Position numbers and translations under genes: made by a program. 64,000 nt of DNA from Anopheles merus (taxonomy: Eukaryota; Arthropoda; Insecta; Diptera; Culicidae): positions 9,012,640-9,076,639 of the forward strand of contig NC_054084.1 of the NCBI RefSeq assembly GCF_017562075.2. The letters are read 5' to 3'. The notes under the pieces are model-generated. The model ran no database searches. It had not been told where the DNA came from and saw only the letters and a program-made list of their open reading frames with translations. Positions 48,449-62,120 of this stretch are shown one piece after another; positions within the stretch are counted from its first letter, which is position 1; each line of letters opens with the position of its first letter.

Positions 48449-49742
48449 GTGTCCCCGTTGTTTGCGTACGCCTAACAAAAGGTGAAAACTCCCTCGCTCA
48501 GTTTTCCGGTCTTTTGCTCCATTCAGCTTCCTGACGTAGGTGTCGGACGTGAATATGGAACCATATTTATACTGGGCATGAATAAATAATGCTCCCCCTC
48601 CCTCTCCCCCCTCCATTCCGGTGCGCCCGTGAAAATGTGAGTCCCGTTTTTCATCCGACTTTCATTCCGAGCGAGTCGGCGAGTCTTGCGCGGGCGTGTA
48701 TGTTCCCACATTCGCCGGGTCAAACGTGAGCACAAGCACGCCACCACATTTATGTAGGCTCCGTGACACTTACACACACTCTCACACACACATGCCCTTT
48801 TCTGGATACGTGCCGAGTGGGTGGGTGGGTGAAAGCTTGGCCCTACCTAGACGCCATCATGCGTCGGATGTAAATGCAAACTCTGATTAATAAATAGGAC
48901 CAGTGCCGCTGTTCGTGGAGATTGGAGCGTTAAGAAAGCCACCGTTTTCCGTTCCGTTGTTTGTAGCCGGGTGTTTTATCCGAGAGGGTCTGTGTGTTTG
49001 TATGAAGTCCGGATTAAGGGCAGGACAAATACTTGACCACCCAACAGCGGGGCACAAGGGGGGGGCGGGGGGGACTGGATGGATTTAAAAGGGAGTAGCT
49101 TAAGCTAGCCGGTAGCCACTTTCCCGGAACCTTTTACATTAAGCAGTGCGAAAGTAAAGCCTTCCGAGGCCGGGCCCGAGATTAGGAAAACATGGAGCTG
49201 GAATTAATTTCTCTACTTGCCTGTGAACAGCAAATTTAACCCACCCGCGTTGGCTTGGAATGAATACAATAAGTCGCATTTAATGGCTACTTTTACATTT
49301 AAATTACGGAGCTTAAGAAAAACTAATTGAAATCTTCGGTAAGCAGCTTCACGGTACCGATTAGCGAAGGTTTCAATTTCGGCTTTGACATTATTTGTTA
49401 TTTTTAGCATTTTGTTGTTGTTGTTGCATGATTCCACGTGACAAAGCAAAATATTAAAGTGACACGCAGCATTGCATCAACAGTTTAAGTTTTAAGTGAA
49501 ATAATGGGGCCCTTCACGATTCTAGTCAGCTTTTTTTTTTACATGGAGTTTGACAGTTGGAGACTGAAATCAAGTAAACACTCCTTACAAAACCACTAAC
49601 AAATCTAGCATGCGATTTTCAGTCTTCAGCCTCAAAACTAGAATTAGATTCGAGCACCTGCTCGAAAAAAAATGGCAAAACAAGGTGGTGTTTTCATTTA
49701 GCCCAAGGCGCATTTAAGAAATTAGGTGTTGGGATCTAGGAT

Positions 49743-49951
49743 CAAAGTGTATGTAATCCAGGTGGTCTTATACCATGTTTTTATAACTAAATTTGAACAT
49801 CAATTTTTAACAGGATGGGTGAAAACTTTTGCTCAAATAGGCTTCCTGGAGGCTTGACAAATGCACAAAACACTCTTAAAATCTTTATTCAGAAGCAGAA
49901 ACATTAAAAATCAGCCTTCTAAAAACATACACTTTGGGATAAGACCACCTG
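49743..49951. repeat. MITE-like inverted-repeat unit, diverged
   Basis: The left copy at 49759-49774 starts CAGGTGGTCTTAT and is matched in inverted orientation at 49936-49951 with one mismatch over 16 bp. Allowing a gap, the similarity extends to a shared ATGTTTTTA inside both ends. A second inverted pair, CAAAGTGTATGT (49743-49754) against ACATACACTTTG (49925-49936), lies in a shuffled order, suggesting a rearranged or nested element. The CAG...CTG ends resemble some MITE families, but I find no clean target-site duplication. It encodes no protein. It adjoins the truncated SINE at 49971. Confidence 0.5.
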
Positions 49952-49970
49952 TATATTATACCCACTCAGA

Positions 49971-50092
49971 TCTTCTTCTTCTTCTTTGGCACAACAACCG
50001 TTGTCGGTCAAGGCCTGCCTGTACCCACTGGTAAAGTGAGCTTGGCTTTCAGTGACTTATTGTTACCATAGCAGGATAGTCAGTCCTACGTC
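49971..50092 (-). mobile_element. SINE200-like fragment, 5'-truncated
   Basis: On the minus strand it matches the 3' half of the SINE at 34525-34736, from the CGTAGGA...GACTATCCTGCTATGG region through the GACAACGGTTGTTG end to a tail of AAG repeats (read as CTT repeats at 49971-49986). The tRNA-related head with the A and B boxes is missing, so it should be transcriptionally dead. Similarity stops abruptly at about 50092, typical of incomplete reverse transcription. Confidence 0.85.
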
Positions 50093-53000
50093 ACGTCCTC
50101 AGAGAGCTGCTCGAAAACTGCTATACAATGCAAGCAACTGACAGACTGGAATTTCATCCTACGAACTTAAAACGGAAAGGGCCCCAATATCGGATATCCT
50201 TCTAGAGCAATCTACACTACAAAGTTTTAGTTCGATTCCAAACTTAAGCTATGTAGCATCTTTGTACTATAACTTCACACTTAGACTAATGAAACGTAGA
50301 ATGAAATCAAACCACAGGTCAATTGTTTGCGTTGCATCTCCAAAGCTTCCCCATTCAACCCACATCATGCAGATAGGACTGAAACTTATACCAACCACTC
50401 CACCCAGATTGTTTATACTTTTGAATCTTCTGCCTGAACTGCAAACGAACAGACACGTTGCACGTCTTAAATCCATTCAAATCTGCAACACAAAGTCTGT
50501 GGTTTTGTACTGACAGAACTTTTCACCCAGTTTTCGAACAGCATGTTCTTGGTTTTGCATGAGCAAACGTCACGTTATAACATTCTTTACCCTTAGCTGC
50601 TATCTTTTGCTGTGCAGTGGATGCTGTAGTTATCTTATGCAGCCTCAAAACTTTCCTTTTCGAAACTATTTGGTAGACCTTATTTCTGCGCTGTACTTTT
50701 GGCATTCCCGTCAATCTAGCTTCGGGATCTCACATTCCCTACACTTCATCGGGTCTGCAGCAATCGGAAAGGTTTTGATGTAATTAAACATGTTTCGCAC
50801 AAACTTTCCTCTCACAGCTGTACGGTGTGGTTCTTTTTTGGATAAAGTTTCATGTTCAAATAACAAACTATACAACGCTCTAAAGGTTTTGTAAGATGTT
50901 GCATGTCAGCATGCACGGCCGAAGCTGAGTGGTTGGTTCTCCCCATAAAACCAACGTCTGCCGTAAGACGCAATGTTGTGCCTGCATACCCTATCGGTGC
51001 AAATCGGTTCAAAAATAATTACCAATTACATTATCTCTCCACCGCACGTACGACCGTAACGCTGCCGAGCAACATGATCACAGTAGTGGTGCGCCAAACC
51101 CAGCATCATACTTTCATAGTTTCCACACGAAGAAACAATTTATAGCCCCCATTTTTCCCCCTTTTTGTTTAGTACCTTTTGCCCGCTGTGCTTTGCTTCT
51201 CCTTCCCACTGTGCAACAAAGCCAAAACAAAAACCACGAGCGCCACGGCGTACGTGCTCAACAACCGCACTGTTGTTTAAAAAAAAAAAAGAAAAAGAAT
51301 ACCCCAACATCCGTCCGGCGATGCCTGGCCAGGCAAAAATGGGAAGTGAAATGGATGTAACGTATACACCACATTGCAATTACTACGTACGGATACGCGC
51401 CGGTATGCGAGTCCGAGCGAGTCCGGTACAAGCTTTTGCGGCCACTGGGTACCAGCTGAGCGCTGAGCGAACATTTCAGTGCTGGCCAAATGCAATTTTC
51501 AGTTTGAAAAATTAACACTCAATTAAGCTTTGCTATGAATTTTATTGTGCTTCGCACAGATTGCGCGCGCCCTTACGATGGCGACGGTGGTTGGGTGCGG
51601 CTGAGATTTGTGCGGTGGAGCTAGCTGGTCGGCTGGTCGTCGCAAGTGGCTTTCACAACGGTTTAACAATCAAACGATAAATGGTGACGCTTAAATATAG
51701 ATGTCAAATGATTGCTTAATTGCTAGTTGAATCATGTGAAAATGTGTAGTGCCTGCAATCAGTTCTAGATCCTGTTGTTGATATTGTATTATATCTGTAC
51801 ATAAGCATTCCAACTCCAAAACGAACCCTTTAAAAGTCTAAACTATAATTGCTTAAATAAAAGATACTTTCTACAAATAAAAAGAGTGACAGTTTCATTG
51901 CTTTCGAATTTCAGAAAGAAAAAAAAATGGCCCAAACCTTCACTTACCTTCCATACAGTGCATGCCACAAACATGCTTCATCTCACATTACTCACCATTT
52001 TTCATTAATTATCTATCGGATCGATCCACCGGCAGCCCGCTTTTGTTTCCTTTGTAATGAATCTCGCGTTGCAGGTACGATTCAATTCGTTTCGATTCCC
52101 ATTCACTCGTCTCCATTTGCACAGGCTCATCTTTCAGGCTGCCACCGATCAACGCAAACAAAAAGCCCACCATCCACCCATCCATCCTTGAAGATGGACC
52201 GGTAACCTCATTCATCCCCGTTGAAGTAACTCCGGGCCAGCTCGTTCCAAGCCTGCAGCATCGCTTCTCATTTAACGTCATCAGAAAACACGCAACGAAT
52301 CGAATACGAAAGAAGCAAAAAAAACACAAACAACCAAAACCATCGTCTCACCTTTCCGTGGTAATTCATCTGATCGCGATTAATTTTCTCATTAAATCAT
52401 TCACAGTGTCTGTTTTCGGGTGAGAAGCATCGGTTTTCCCCGTAACACTCCCTGTCCTCTATCTCTCTCTCCCTCTCTCTCTCTCTCTACCTCCTCGGTA
52501 GCGGTAACTGAAACCAGCTGACGGTACGCTGATATTGACCGTCGCGTTCTTGCCAACATCGCAACAATGTACGCAGACCAGGAATGCCGTGAAGCAGCAG
52601 CCCTGCGTGCGCTATTGCGAGAGATACAATCAAAACTCGTCCCCGTTCCCCCCAGCCCCCGCGAGCCATCGATGCCAGGGGCACGGGGCAAAAGATCCTC
52701 TTTCATGTGCTCGTCACGGATTTGTCGTGACGGTTCGTAAAATTCAATTAACTTGCCCGTTCGGTCTGCCTTCAACGCGGAAAGGCCCGGAAGCGGTGCG
52801 TTGCCTTCCAGCGGGATCGAATGTCTGGCGAGCGGTTCTGGTGCCCGTTTAGGCGCGATGAAGAGAGAGACCCTTCCCTTCGTTGCGCAGCGCGTGTTGT
52901 GCTCATTTCGTACCGGAGGGCCATTTTGACGAAACTAATTGAATGTCGCGAGTTCAATAAGGCACATTTTCAATTGAATTGGTGAGAAAACGGTCCACCG

Positions 53001-56000
53001 ACGACATCGCACTCCCCTGGCTCTCCCGCACAGCCCCATCCCCACCTCGCCACCGTGCTGGAGCGTTGTATGAAAAGTGTCAGGCACAGGCGCTGGTTCT
53101 ATTTTCGAAACATGCGATCGGTTTTAATGCGTTTGCAATTTGCTCTTACGCTTTTTTTCTGTGTGTAGTATGTTGCCCTTTCTCGGGCACAGATGGCATA
53201 GGGCGCTTCGGGTGACATGTACATTTCCGAGAATTTACTCTCGCCCTGCTTCGAGCCGGCATTCTGCTTCTTCGTTTGGAGCTGTGGATGAGGCTGGGCC
53301 GTATAATCTAGTAAAATGATTCGTCGGAAATGTGTGCAGACACGATTTTCCTTACTTTCCCATGCAACCAAAAATCGATTTGTCCATGTATTATTTATTA
53401 AACACAAACAAAAAATATCATACAAACTCACGCGGTGGGAACTGTGCTAAGCCAACCATACAATCGAACAACTAAACTCCAGCTTGTTTTATGCAACTTT
53501 TTTCCCCTCCTACCAGCCAATTGAAAAAGAAAACGCACACAGCTAAACATTTGTGGAATTAATTGATATCAATAAAACATTCCCAGTCGCACACTCGCAA
53601 CATCAGCAAGTGCAATAACTATTCATCATCACACGGTACGTGACCAATGTAGGCATCGGCACCGAACCGCACCTTTCTAACATGTTCCAATACGCAATGT
53701 TATGTTTCAAATGGGGGGTGGAAGTGGTGGGGTGAAAAAGTGACCAAAATCGTTCCTGTGGCATTCAGATCAAGCAAAGTGAGAGAGTGAGGGCTGCAGG
53801 CAGCAGTGTGGGGAACGAGCCTATCGTGATAGTTTGTGTTGCAATAAATTCATTTTATCTGAACCGAGCAATGTTTTAATATGTTCTGTCTTTTTGCTTG
53901 AATTGATTTGTTTGGGATGGATGGGATAGCAAAAACAACAAAAAAACAGAAATGACCCATTTAAATAAAATTCAGCACAGCTCGGAAAGGGCGAACGAGG
54001 CTTGCAGAAGCTTTCGCCAATTGAGCAATACTTTACGATTGTGATATTAGCATTATTTTCATTCCATAGCATAAAATAGGAGATTAAATATTTTGTGAAA
54101 AAGATTATTGATACTGCTACTAACGTTCTAATCCAGACAATTGAGCTTTTTTTCTTAGCGATCGATAAAACAACGAGGAATACAACAGTGCAAATAATCA
54201 TACAGCAGACATACGCATCAAAAAGCGAGGAATTAGCGAGGAAATTGAATAACTGGTACATACTTTTTTGCTGCATACATCAACATCGGTACACTAGAAC
54301 AACAGTTTTTTTTATGTTTGTTTTGCAAAAGTACAATAACATGTGAGCTTGTTTTGTTGCACGATTAAACACGATTGGTGAAAACAAAACAAATAACAAA
54401 TCAAACAAAAATCAATACTAAAAGCAGTCACAAAAACGAGTGAACAGTTTACACAACCATTAAAATAACCCGCTATACAAATTGTAAAACAATGCTCGAT
54501 GGAACAAAAAGCATTGAAACGTAATACGCTCGGACGTCTGTTGGTAACAGATGTAGCTGCTATCTTTTTGCTAATTGATTTTCCCCAAAGATAAAACAAC
54601 AAAAAAAACAAGCAGTACCAGCCACGAGGAAAGAAAAGGTGGAATAAAATAAACCGTACACGTGAATGTGAAACCTCATAAACCAGAGAATGTTAATTAC
54701 AATTTAAAAAAAGGTAAAATAGCAACCAATGAAAAGAGAATTAAATACAAAAAAACACATTCAAAAGAATTAAATACAAAGCTCCATGTGCACTCAGTTG
54801 TGTGATTCAAATTTCTACTTTATTTCCACGTATACTTTTTGGGAAATAATACCAACAACATTTATGTTTGGCTAAAAATAAGCTCAAAATCACTTCGTTC
54901 CTTATCCAAAAAACAACCATCCCACAACGCACGTCCAGCAATAAACAAACAACAGTATGCCCAACGTCAGGAAAAATGCTCCCTTTCCCGCTTGGCAAAG
55001 GACACTTTGGTTACAATCGTAACAATCACTCATATCTACACTCCGACGTGATGCAACCGATGTGAACCGTGAAGACACTGTTTCCCAACCCCAGCACTAG
55101 TACACCGGTGCACGGTGAACCCGGGCGGCAATCTGCTTCCAGCAGGGCACCAGACCACGTGATACCGTGCTCCGAAGTAGCATCCATAAAAATGAAATAT
55201 GACGGTTGACGGTTGCATCGCGCTACATTGTCACCCGCACACGAGGCTACCTTGCGTATCCAGCCACTCTACGGCGAGGCAACAGAGAGCCACTCTAGCA
55301 AAGTACTGTGCTGCTGTTCGTGCGAGATACGGTGCCCGGGTGACTGAACTGACTTAAAGCGTTTTCTAAACTGACAACAAACTGTATTAACTTTGCGCGT
55401 CCTGATGGGTGGTTTCCGTTTCGCTGTAAAATCGTATTTGTTACTTATCTTCACCAACTACTAGGCGTCTCCATACCCCTTTTTTTGCTCGGACCAATCA
55501 TATTCGTTCCAGCCGCACACACAACCGGATGCAGCCCCATCTCGAATAGCTTCCAGCTACGCGCACGGTACAAACGGCTCTTTTCGCTGAAAAAGAAACC
55601 CCCTTCGTTTCAGTAACAATTTAATTTCCGCACGTAAATAGACCAACACAACCAACTCGGCGCATGGTTGTACAGCTCATGCATTGTTTAGCGCGCGCAA
55701 ACAGTGCTACACCGCCAGCCCTCCAAGTAACGGCGGACCGTTCGCCCCAAACTTTCCAATTTCTTTACTCCACCGCTCTTCGCGCGCTTCGACCGTAAAC
55801 GAGAGTTTGCTTAATTCATTTCGTTGCGAAACAAACAGAGAGCGGGCGGGCGCCCGTTCCCCAAGCTATTACTCTAAATGTGTGCTAAATGAGCTCGTTA
55901 CTTCAACGCTTCGCTTTTAGCACTATATACACGAGAAATAATGAGCTTTTTCCCTTGTCTCAGCTGCGGCTGCTGTGTCCCATCCCTTCCCCAACCAGGG

Positions 56001-59000
56001 CGAACTGGAAACTCAATCACCAAACGGCCGCCCGCCACACTCTGCGTCAGTCAGTGATTAACACCCCAAAATAGGTCATTCCTTACCATGGCAACCCTGA
56101 CAGATTGCGCCTTTTCTCACAAACTTTTCTCACAGCCAACGCGACCAGCGCGTGACAGCGTTGACAGCACATCAATAAGTAATCTTCCGTTTGGAAAGAT
56201 AAGCGTCAAAGCCCCAATGTTCAAATCGGACGACTTCATCATTGAAACGGACTAGCAGGGGCTTGAAAGCATTCACAAATAAAACCGCGCATTTTTATTC
56301 CCGAGCAAGCTTTTGTATACGTTTCACTTTCCCGCTTGACGCTGGAATTAATTAGAAAGCTGCTGTCAGGTTAAGATGGAACTGCCGATTGACTTTACAA
56401 TTGACTTTACAACTACCAGGCAATGCTGATGACCGCTTTTGCATCAACAGAAGCGAACCAACGAAGAGGAAGAAAAAAACACCCCAAACACGTCACAAAT
56501 CATGAACACTGTTTAATTGCACGAAGGTTCAAACTTTTTGCACGGCCCACCATCGGTCACGATTGGTGTCAACCGAACATTAATGGGTTTATGCAATTAA
56601 CTGAATAATCGATGATTCATGTTGTGCGATCACGGTGATCGGCATCGATAAAAATTGATTTCACATCAATCCGAACGGTGCCGTGTCAATTGCGATTGGG
56701 GGTAATGGCGCATTTTTGGCCCAGTTTTTTGCTGTTTGCTGGTGTTCCAATATGAAGGAATGTGTTGCAGTGTGGCAAACAGTCATAACTTAATCGCCTC
56801 ATTGTTTCACGCAACGGTGCGGGTTTTGATCACCGTACAAAAGTCAGAGATTGTTTCACCAGCGATAAAGCCAACCGATGGTCACTGGTTATATTTGCTG
56901 TGTTTAATCATGTTGATAGATTGCGTCTCGTAATTGCAGAACCTTTTATATCCCTGCTCGTTTATGTCAAAATGGCTTCATATTAAATTTCGTTAAAATT
57001 TCGTGAAACTGAATCGAAATGTCTCAACTATTAAATCGTTTTATCGTTGTATGGCACGAAATACACCTCAAAACACTCTTTTCTGTGTTTACAAACGCTA
57101 CTTGAAGTGACAGCCACTTGCTGTTGAGTGAAGAGTACTTAAAACAAGTAAACAACAACAAATCAAAAACTGTTAAAAACGGTCCAAATTTTCACATCTA
57201 GGTGATTTTCGTACCATTCTCTGAAAAGCGGCCTTCGTGCACCGACAAAACTCACCACGAATTCTCAATCAACTAAATTACTCAAATATGCGTCCCCAAC
57301 ACCGAAATGTAATTCACCACTCAGGCTGTGCAGCTTAGTTCCCCCACAGTTCGCAGAACTTTACCATGTCTGAGCGGTAATAGTTACCTCGGAACACAAC
57401 CCGTCGATAGCGTTTCTCACTTCACGGAAACGGCACACCCATCAACTTGATAGCCCGCGTCGGTTAAGCTGATATTCCAACTCGACCGTTGGCGACCAAC
57501 TCCAAAATGCCAACTTAACTGCATCATTAATTCCAATTCGAGCTTTCCGGGGTTTGGGCATCACACAGACACACACATACACTCACACGAGAAGCGTTGC
57601 CCGTTGCTAGTAAATTACCGACAAACAAAACCAATTCCAATGAAACTGTGCTGTGAAAACGGGGAAAGCTTTGCTCTTCTGCTGCTAACACGAGTCGCAC
57701 CGGTGTTAGTTAGCGATTCTACTGTTCCACCCGATGCGCTCTTACTAATTCGCTCGAACTCGGCGAACCAATTCTATCTTACTGGAAATGGTATTATACC
57801 GGCAATGTTCCGATCTTCCGAGCATTCTTGCTGGTTGCATTAACCGTGAAAGCGTTCGACTCACCACCAAAACAACACGACATGGTTGCACCGCGTAACA
57901 GCGCACCAATAGATGCATGCTTTTGAGGATAGGAATTCGTGTGGATCGCTGCTGTGTGCATGCTATTTAGGCACCACAAATTTGACGGCTGGTGCAGTTT
58001 ATCATTTCGGCGTACAAAACTCAAATATAGAATATAGCTTTTTGAGTTAAAATTCATACTAATGCAGTAAAGTTGATTCAACTATTTCTAATCATAACTA
58101 AATCATTTCAGCTGTTCATATAGTGCAACCAACAAAATATAGATTAAATTTTCATCATCCCATTTTGTTGGCCAATATCATCGAATTAATCAACCATAAC
58201 ATAACACGTACTTTTTTGTACTTCCCACTAGCACTGTTTATTGCAAATTCCTGCTCAAATACCATGCACCGGGGTGGTATTTCAGTTCGTTCAAATTATG
58301 ACTCGACTGTTCATTTGAAGGGTTCAGCAATAATTCGGACGGGCAGAGGGAGCGACTCCCAAAACCTACTGTTCCAGCCATAAGCGTATGAATCGTGTGC
58401 CGTTTGATCCCAGGAGAATAATAGGCTCCCGCAGTCAGTGCTTGATGCAGTGGGAGCATTTTCAAGCAATATGAAAACAATCTCCTGCGGTGTCATTTTG
58501 CGATGGCATTGACAGTGAATTACTAGCATGAAAGCTGAATGTGCTTTTTATTCTCAGACAAGTTTTCTCCCTTTAAGCCTTCATGGTCCTTAATCGAAAC
58601 AATCCAAAATTGGGACAATTTGCTATCAATGACAAGGGACCCCCCGGTCATGTTGAATAATATACTCCCGCCAAAGCTATCCATTCTCATGCACATCCCA
58701 TCACAAACGCCATTTAATAAAGTGGGAATTTCGGGGCCACAAAATCCTCAATTTAGACCGAAAACCCTCTAACCCTGCTCAACCCATCAGCTAGACAACG
58801 AACCAAATCCGAGTTTCCAAGCATTGCGAGCAGCATACTTCCCCCAAGCCTTGCCTACCACCATCATCCTCATCATCATCATCACGGAAACCCTGCCAGA
58901 CAGTAAAGATCATTTTTCTTCCATCGACCAATTGTTACCCTACCATTCATTTATATCATTATTGATGGTGACGAATGGATAGGTTGCCTTTTGGGAAAAG

Positions 59001-62000
59001 CGCCCTCCGGAAACCTCGAACAATCTGCAACCGTTGCCGGTGTGGATAATCGAACTACCACCACCTCCTGGATGGGTGGTGGAGATTGGTGGAGATGTCT
59101 TACTCGGATGGGTTGAAGATTGATGATCGGGTGTTGAAATTTATTATCTTCTCTCATCCCGGCTCCGTCCATCTTTTTTGCGATCATTTTTATGTGCGAT
59201 ATTCAAATGGCGTCTTGTATTCCTTGCATTTGACCCGAGTGAAGTATGCTGCTTGTGGAGCGGAACGAAATCAAAGGTGGCGTAGCAAATCCTTAATTAA
59301 GAAAGCTCCCATTTATCATACTTCTCCGATGTCAATGAATGTGATGTGATTGTTTGTTATGTGCCGTACTGAGAAAATGAAGCAAATAATTTGATCCCCA
59401 TAAGTGTATCAAATGTAAGGTTACATGAAGAATCTCATAGCAACTTTATCAAAAATCGAACTTCCGATCGAACTTGCTGTAAGTGCACTCAACCACTGAA
59501 AAGCCCTTGTAGGTTGCCCTCTTCCCAGCAATCGCTTGACTGCACAAAAGCTTTCAAAACTCACGAAAACTTCAGCAAACTGCAACCGACTTGCTGCCAA
59601 TCTTTCAAGCACAATTGAAAAAAGGTTTTATTTTTCAATCTACTCCATGTTTCCACCCCACTGCTAGGCGGGGTGGAAAATGTGAACCGCAACGCTTCAA
59701 TGGTTCACAATTAACACCCACACTGTGTCTGTCTAGACCCTGGACCGCGCACCAATGAAGTCTTCCCATCCTCATCGATTGCAACAACAAAATGATTTCA
59801 AAGTCAAACGAAGAATCTACCCTGCACTTGGTTCGTGGTACAGCCGCTTACGCTTGTGAAGTCGCTCGAAACTAAAGACTATTATCGAGCGTTCGAACGT
59901 TCCCTTCTTGGAGGTGGCCGCGCAGCCAGCCGAACCGGGCTGAACTTTTCCACCGTTTCGCATTTGTTCTGCGAAGATATTACTACATCTTTCACGTCAT
60001 CGGCAAGCAGCTCTCAAGATAATTGCACCGAAGGAGCTGGAAACCCCTGGAGCAAACTGTTACGAAACTGGTACCGAAACTGGTTGTCATGTTTTCTTTT
60101 CGTTTTATTTCCCTACAAAAACCTAACCGGGGCAAAAACTGTGTTCTCCCAACACAGCGCCGCAAACAAAACAAAGAAGAAGGTAAGGGAGTTGTAAAGC
60201 TCTTCTTTAAGCGCAGAAGAAATCGTGGCCCAAAATGTTACCGCCGAAGAGATATGGGCAAAGATAAATGGCATGATAATGAGATCTAATTAATTCAAAA
60301 CCATGCAAATTGCACAATTTACGTGTTTTCCGGCATTGTGGAATGGGAATGACGATAAAATGCTAAACCGTTGTTCGGAAGGATACTCATAAATATAGGT
60401 TGAATACTCTCTTTTCCTAATTGCGCGTATTTTTGTTCTAAATCTGTTGGATGTCGAGCAATGTCTTATTTGCAATGTTGAAGCTCGTTCAAATGGCATT
60501 TCGATTGTGTTAGTTTAAAATTCTGTTCTATACTATAGTCCCTATAGTCCTTAGAAAATCTCTCACGTTTCATTAAATTTGTGAAAGGCTTCCTTGCATT
60601 TTCACCAAACGGAGAGCAATCGGCTGTCCAAAAGCCTCGCCTCTTTGTTGTCAATTGAATTAAGTAGACATTTTACAAGCTACTCTTAATGCTTGAACAA
60701 CAGTTTTAGGGAAGGGTTTGCTAATGGATTGGATCTTCTTTCTTCTCTGTACAACACGATACAACAAAATACATATTAACCGTCAAGTCGAGTGTTTTCG
60801 AAAACAATAGCCATTTATTGCGAAATGATTGAAATTCTTTTCCATGTTAATGTTCAGAATACTTGACAAACTAATCAATAAATAATATTAAAATTTGAGT
60901 CACATTGCTCACCGCAAAATCGTGTCAACGTTTAAAAAAGAACATATTGCATACCTTCAGGCGCTACACTTCCAGTAGCTATTTAATCACTTTCTGTTCA
61001 TTTGTTCTCAATGGATGTGAACAATTGCTTACATTTTGACAGCAAACCAAACAATCCACACGTGTGTCAAGCATTTCAATTTTCTCCTGCTCAATTTTAA
61101 CATTCTTCCCACCCGCGTTAATGGACTTTTCATTGTGTGCCAATCGCTCGATCGCTACTAATAATGTGAACGATTTTTTTTCACTGTTCATCCCAGAGAA
61201 AGAGAGAGAGAGAGAGAGAAAAAAACAAAACCATCACCTCCATCACATCTGGGGCTTAATTTGAACGCCTTCCCACAGGATAGACAGAAATCGTCAAGAC
61301 ATTAAGACCTTCTGCGACCTGAAAGCATTCCGCCGAGAGCAGGAGAGCGCGCTCAAGCAAAACCACAAAGCAACAGCATAGACAAAAAAAAGGACGCACA
61401 ACGAACGCGCCACATTCTCAGCACTCAAATTCATCTTTTCAAGCTTTTGCGAGCTCTTTTTTCTATTTTTTTGCTCGACACAAGTGGTGCCAACCCGGGT
61501 CCCGGGATGTCTTTCATCTGTCAACTGCAGGATATGAACGTCATAGTCCGTGTTCCCCTCGGTCGGTGATGACATTGAGCCATTTGACTCCTCTTTCTCT
61601 TGCATCACTCACACTTACCGCTTACCCACCCTTAACAAGCTACCGTTTGTTTTCCATGCCTCCGCACCGACCCTGTACTCCCGTTTCGTATTATAGAGCT
61701 TCACCCGTGGTAGAGCGGTAGCGGCAAAAAGAAAAACACCTTCCATCTCAAAAGTCCCGTGCCGTCCAAATTCCATCACAAACTCTAGATGATATAAAAG
61801 TGCGCACCCTGGGTAAAAAGTGAGCAAGCGAAAATGACCAGGTAGACGCCAGAAGAGCACGGAGGCTAGCGGCACGGCGGAGGCTTGAGAATGGGCAAGG
61901 AAAAACATAGAAACGAAACATGAAACGCAACGAGCAAAACAAAGCGTTAGAGCAAATATCGCATTGGTCTTGGCCGGTACGCCTCGGTGTACGCCTCTTA

Positions 62001-62097
62001 AACCCCGCGGTGTGACATCCCGGACAGAGGGGAGCAGGAGGCGCAAACGCTCGCTTGGAAGGCGGTCTATGACGAGTTCATGTTCCACTTGGAATTT
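50093..62097. other. Gene-free segment, 12 kb
   Basis: No host gene is recognised. The longest frames are 53821-54276 and 61615-62088, both minus strand, without domains. Simple repeats include CT-rich DNA at 52461-52488, (ATC)n near 58862-58885 and GA-rich DNA at 61200-61219. Small palindromes include ATTGATATCAAT (53562-53573) and an 8-bp stem CCACCACC/GGTGGTGG (59058-59082). A 13-bp tandem duplication lies near 56388-56412. Nothing else stands out. Confidence 0.5.
61200..61219. repeat. Microsatellite (AG)n
   Basis: A perfect GA/AG run of about 19 bp, flanked by A-rich sequence. Confidence 0.9.
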
Positions 62098-62120
62098 GTC
62101 CTCATCCCGGTGATGAGGAC
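62098..62120. repeat. Perfect 9-bp hairpin with 5-nt loop
   Basis: GTCCTCATC (62098-62106) and GATGAGGAC (62112-62120) are exact inverted copies around CCGGT. The stem is compact and GC-containing. It could be a stable RNA stem if transcribed, or a chance palindrome; the arms do not extend. Confidence 0.5.

Larger units (their letters stand above)
46434..49742. other. Gene-free segment downstream of the retrotransposon
   Basis: No host gene is recognised; frames are short and domainless. It contains a CAG microsatellite at 47466-47485, a C16 run at 48433-48448 and an interrupted G run (G8-C-G7) at 49058-49073. A Pho-like core AAAATGGC occurs at 46437-46444 just outside the element, which may be chance. 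Confidence 0.5.

Noticed and set aside
53821..54276. 151-codon open frame, minus strand, with hydrophobic stretches
   Set aside because: AT-rich sequence readily gives hydrophobic translations; no recognisable membrane-protein family.
61615..62088. 157-codon open frame, minus strand, ending at a good splice-donor-like GGTAAGTG
   Set aside because: The donor-like end is suggestive, but no acceptor or start context, no domain and an unconvincing composition. RNA-seq would settle it.
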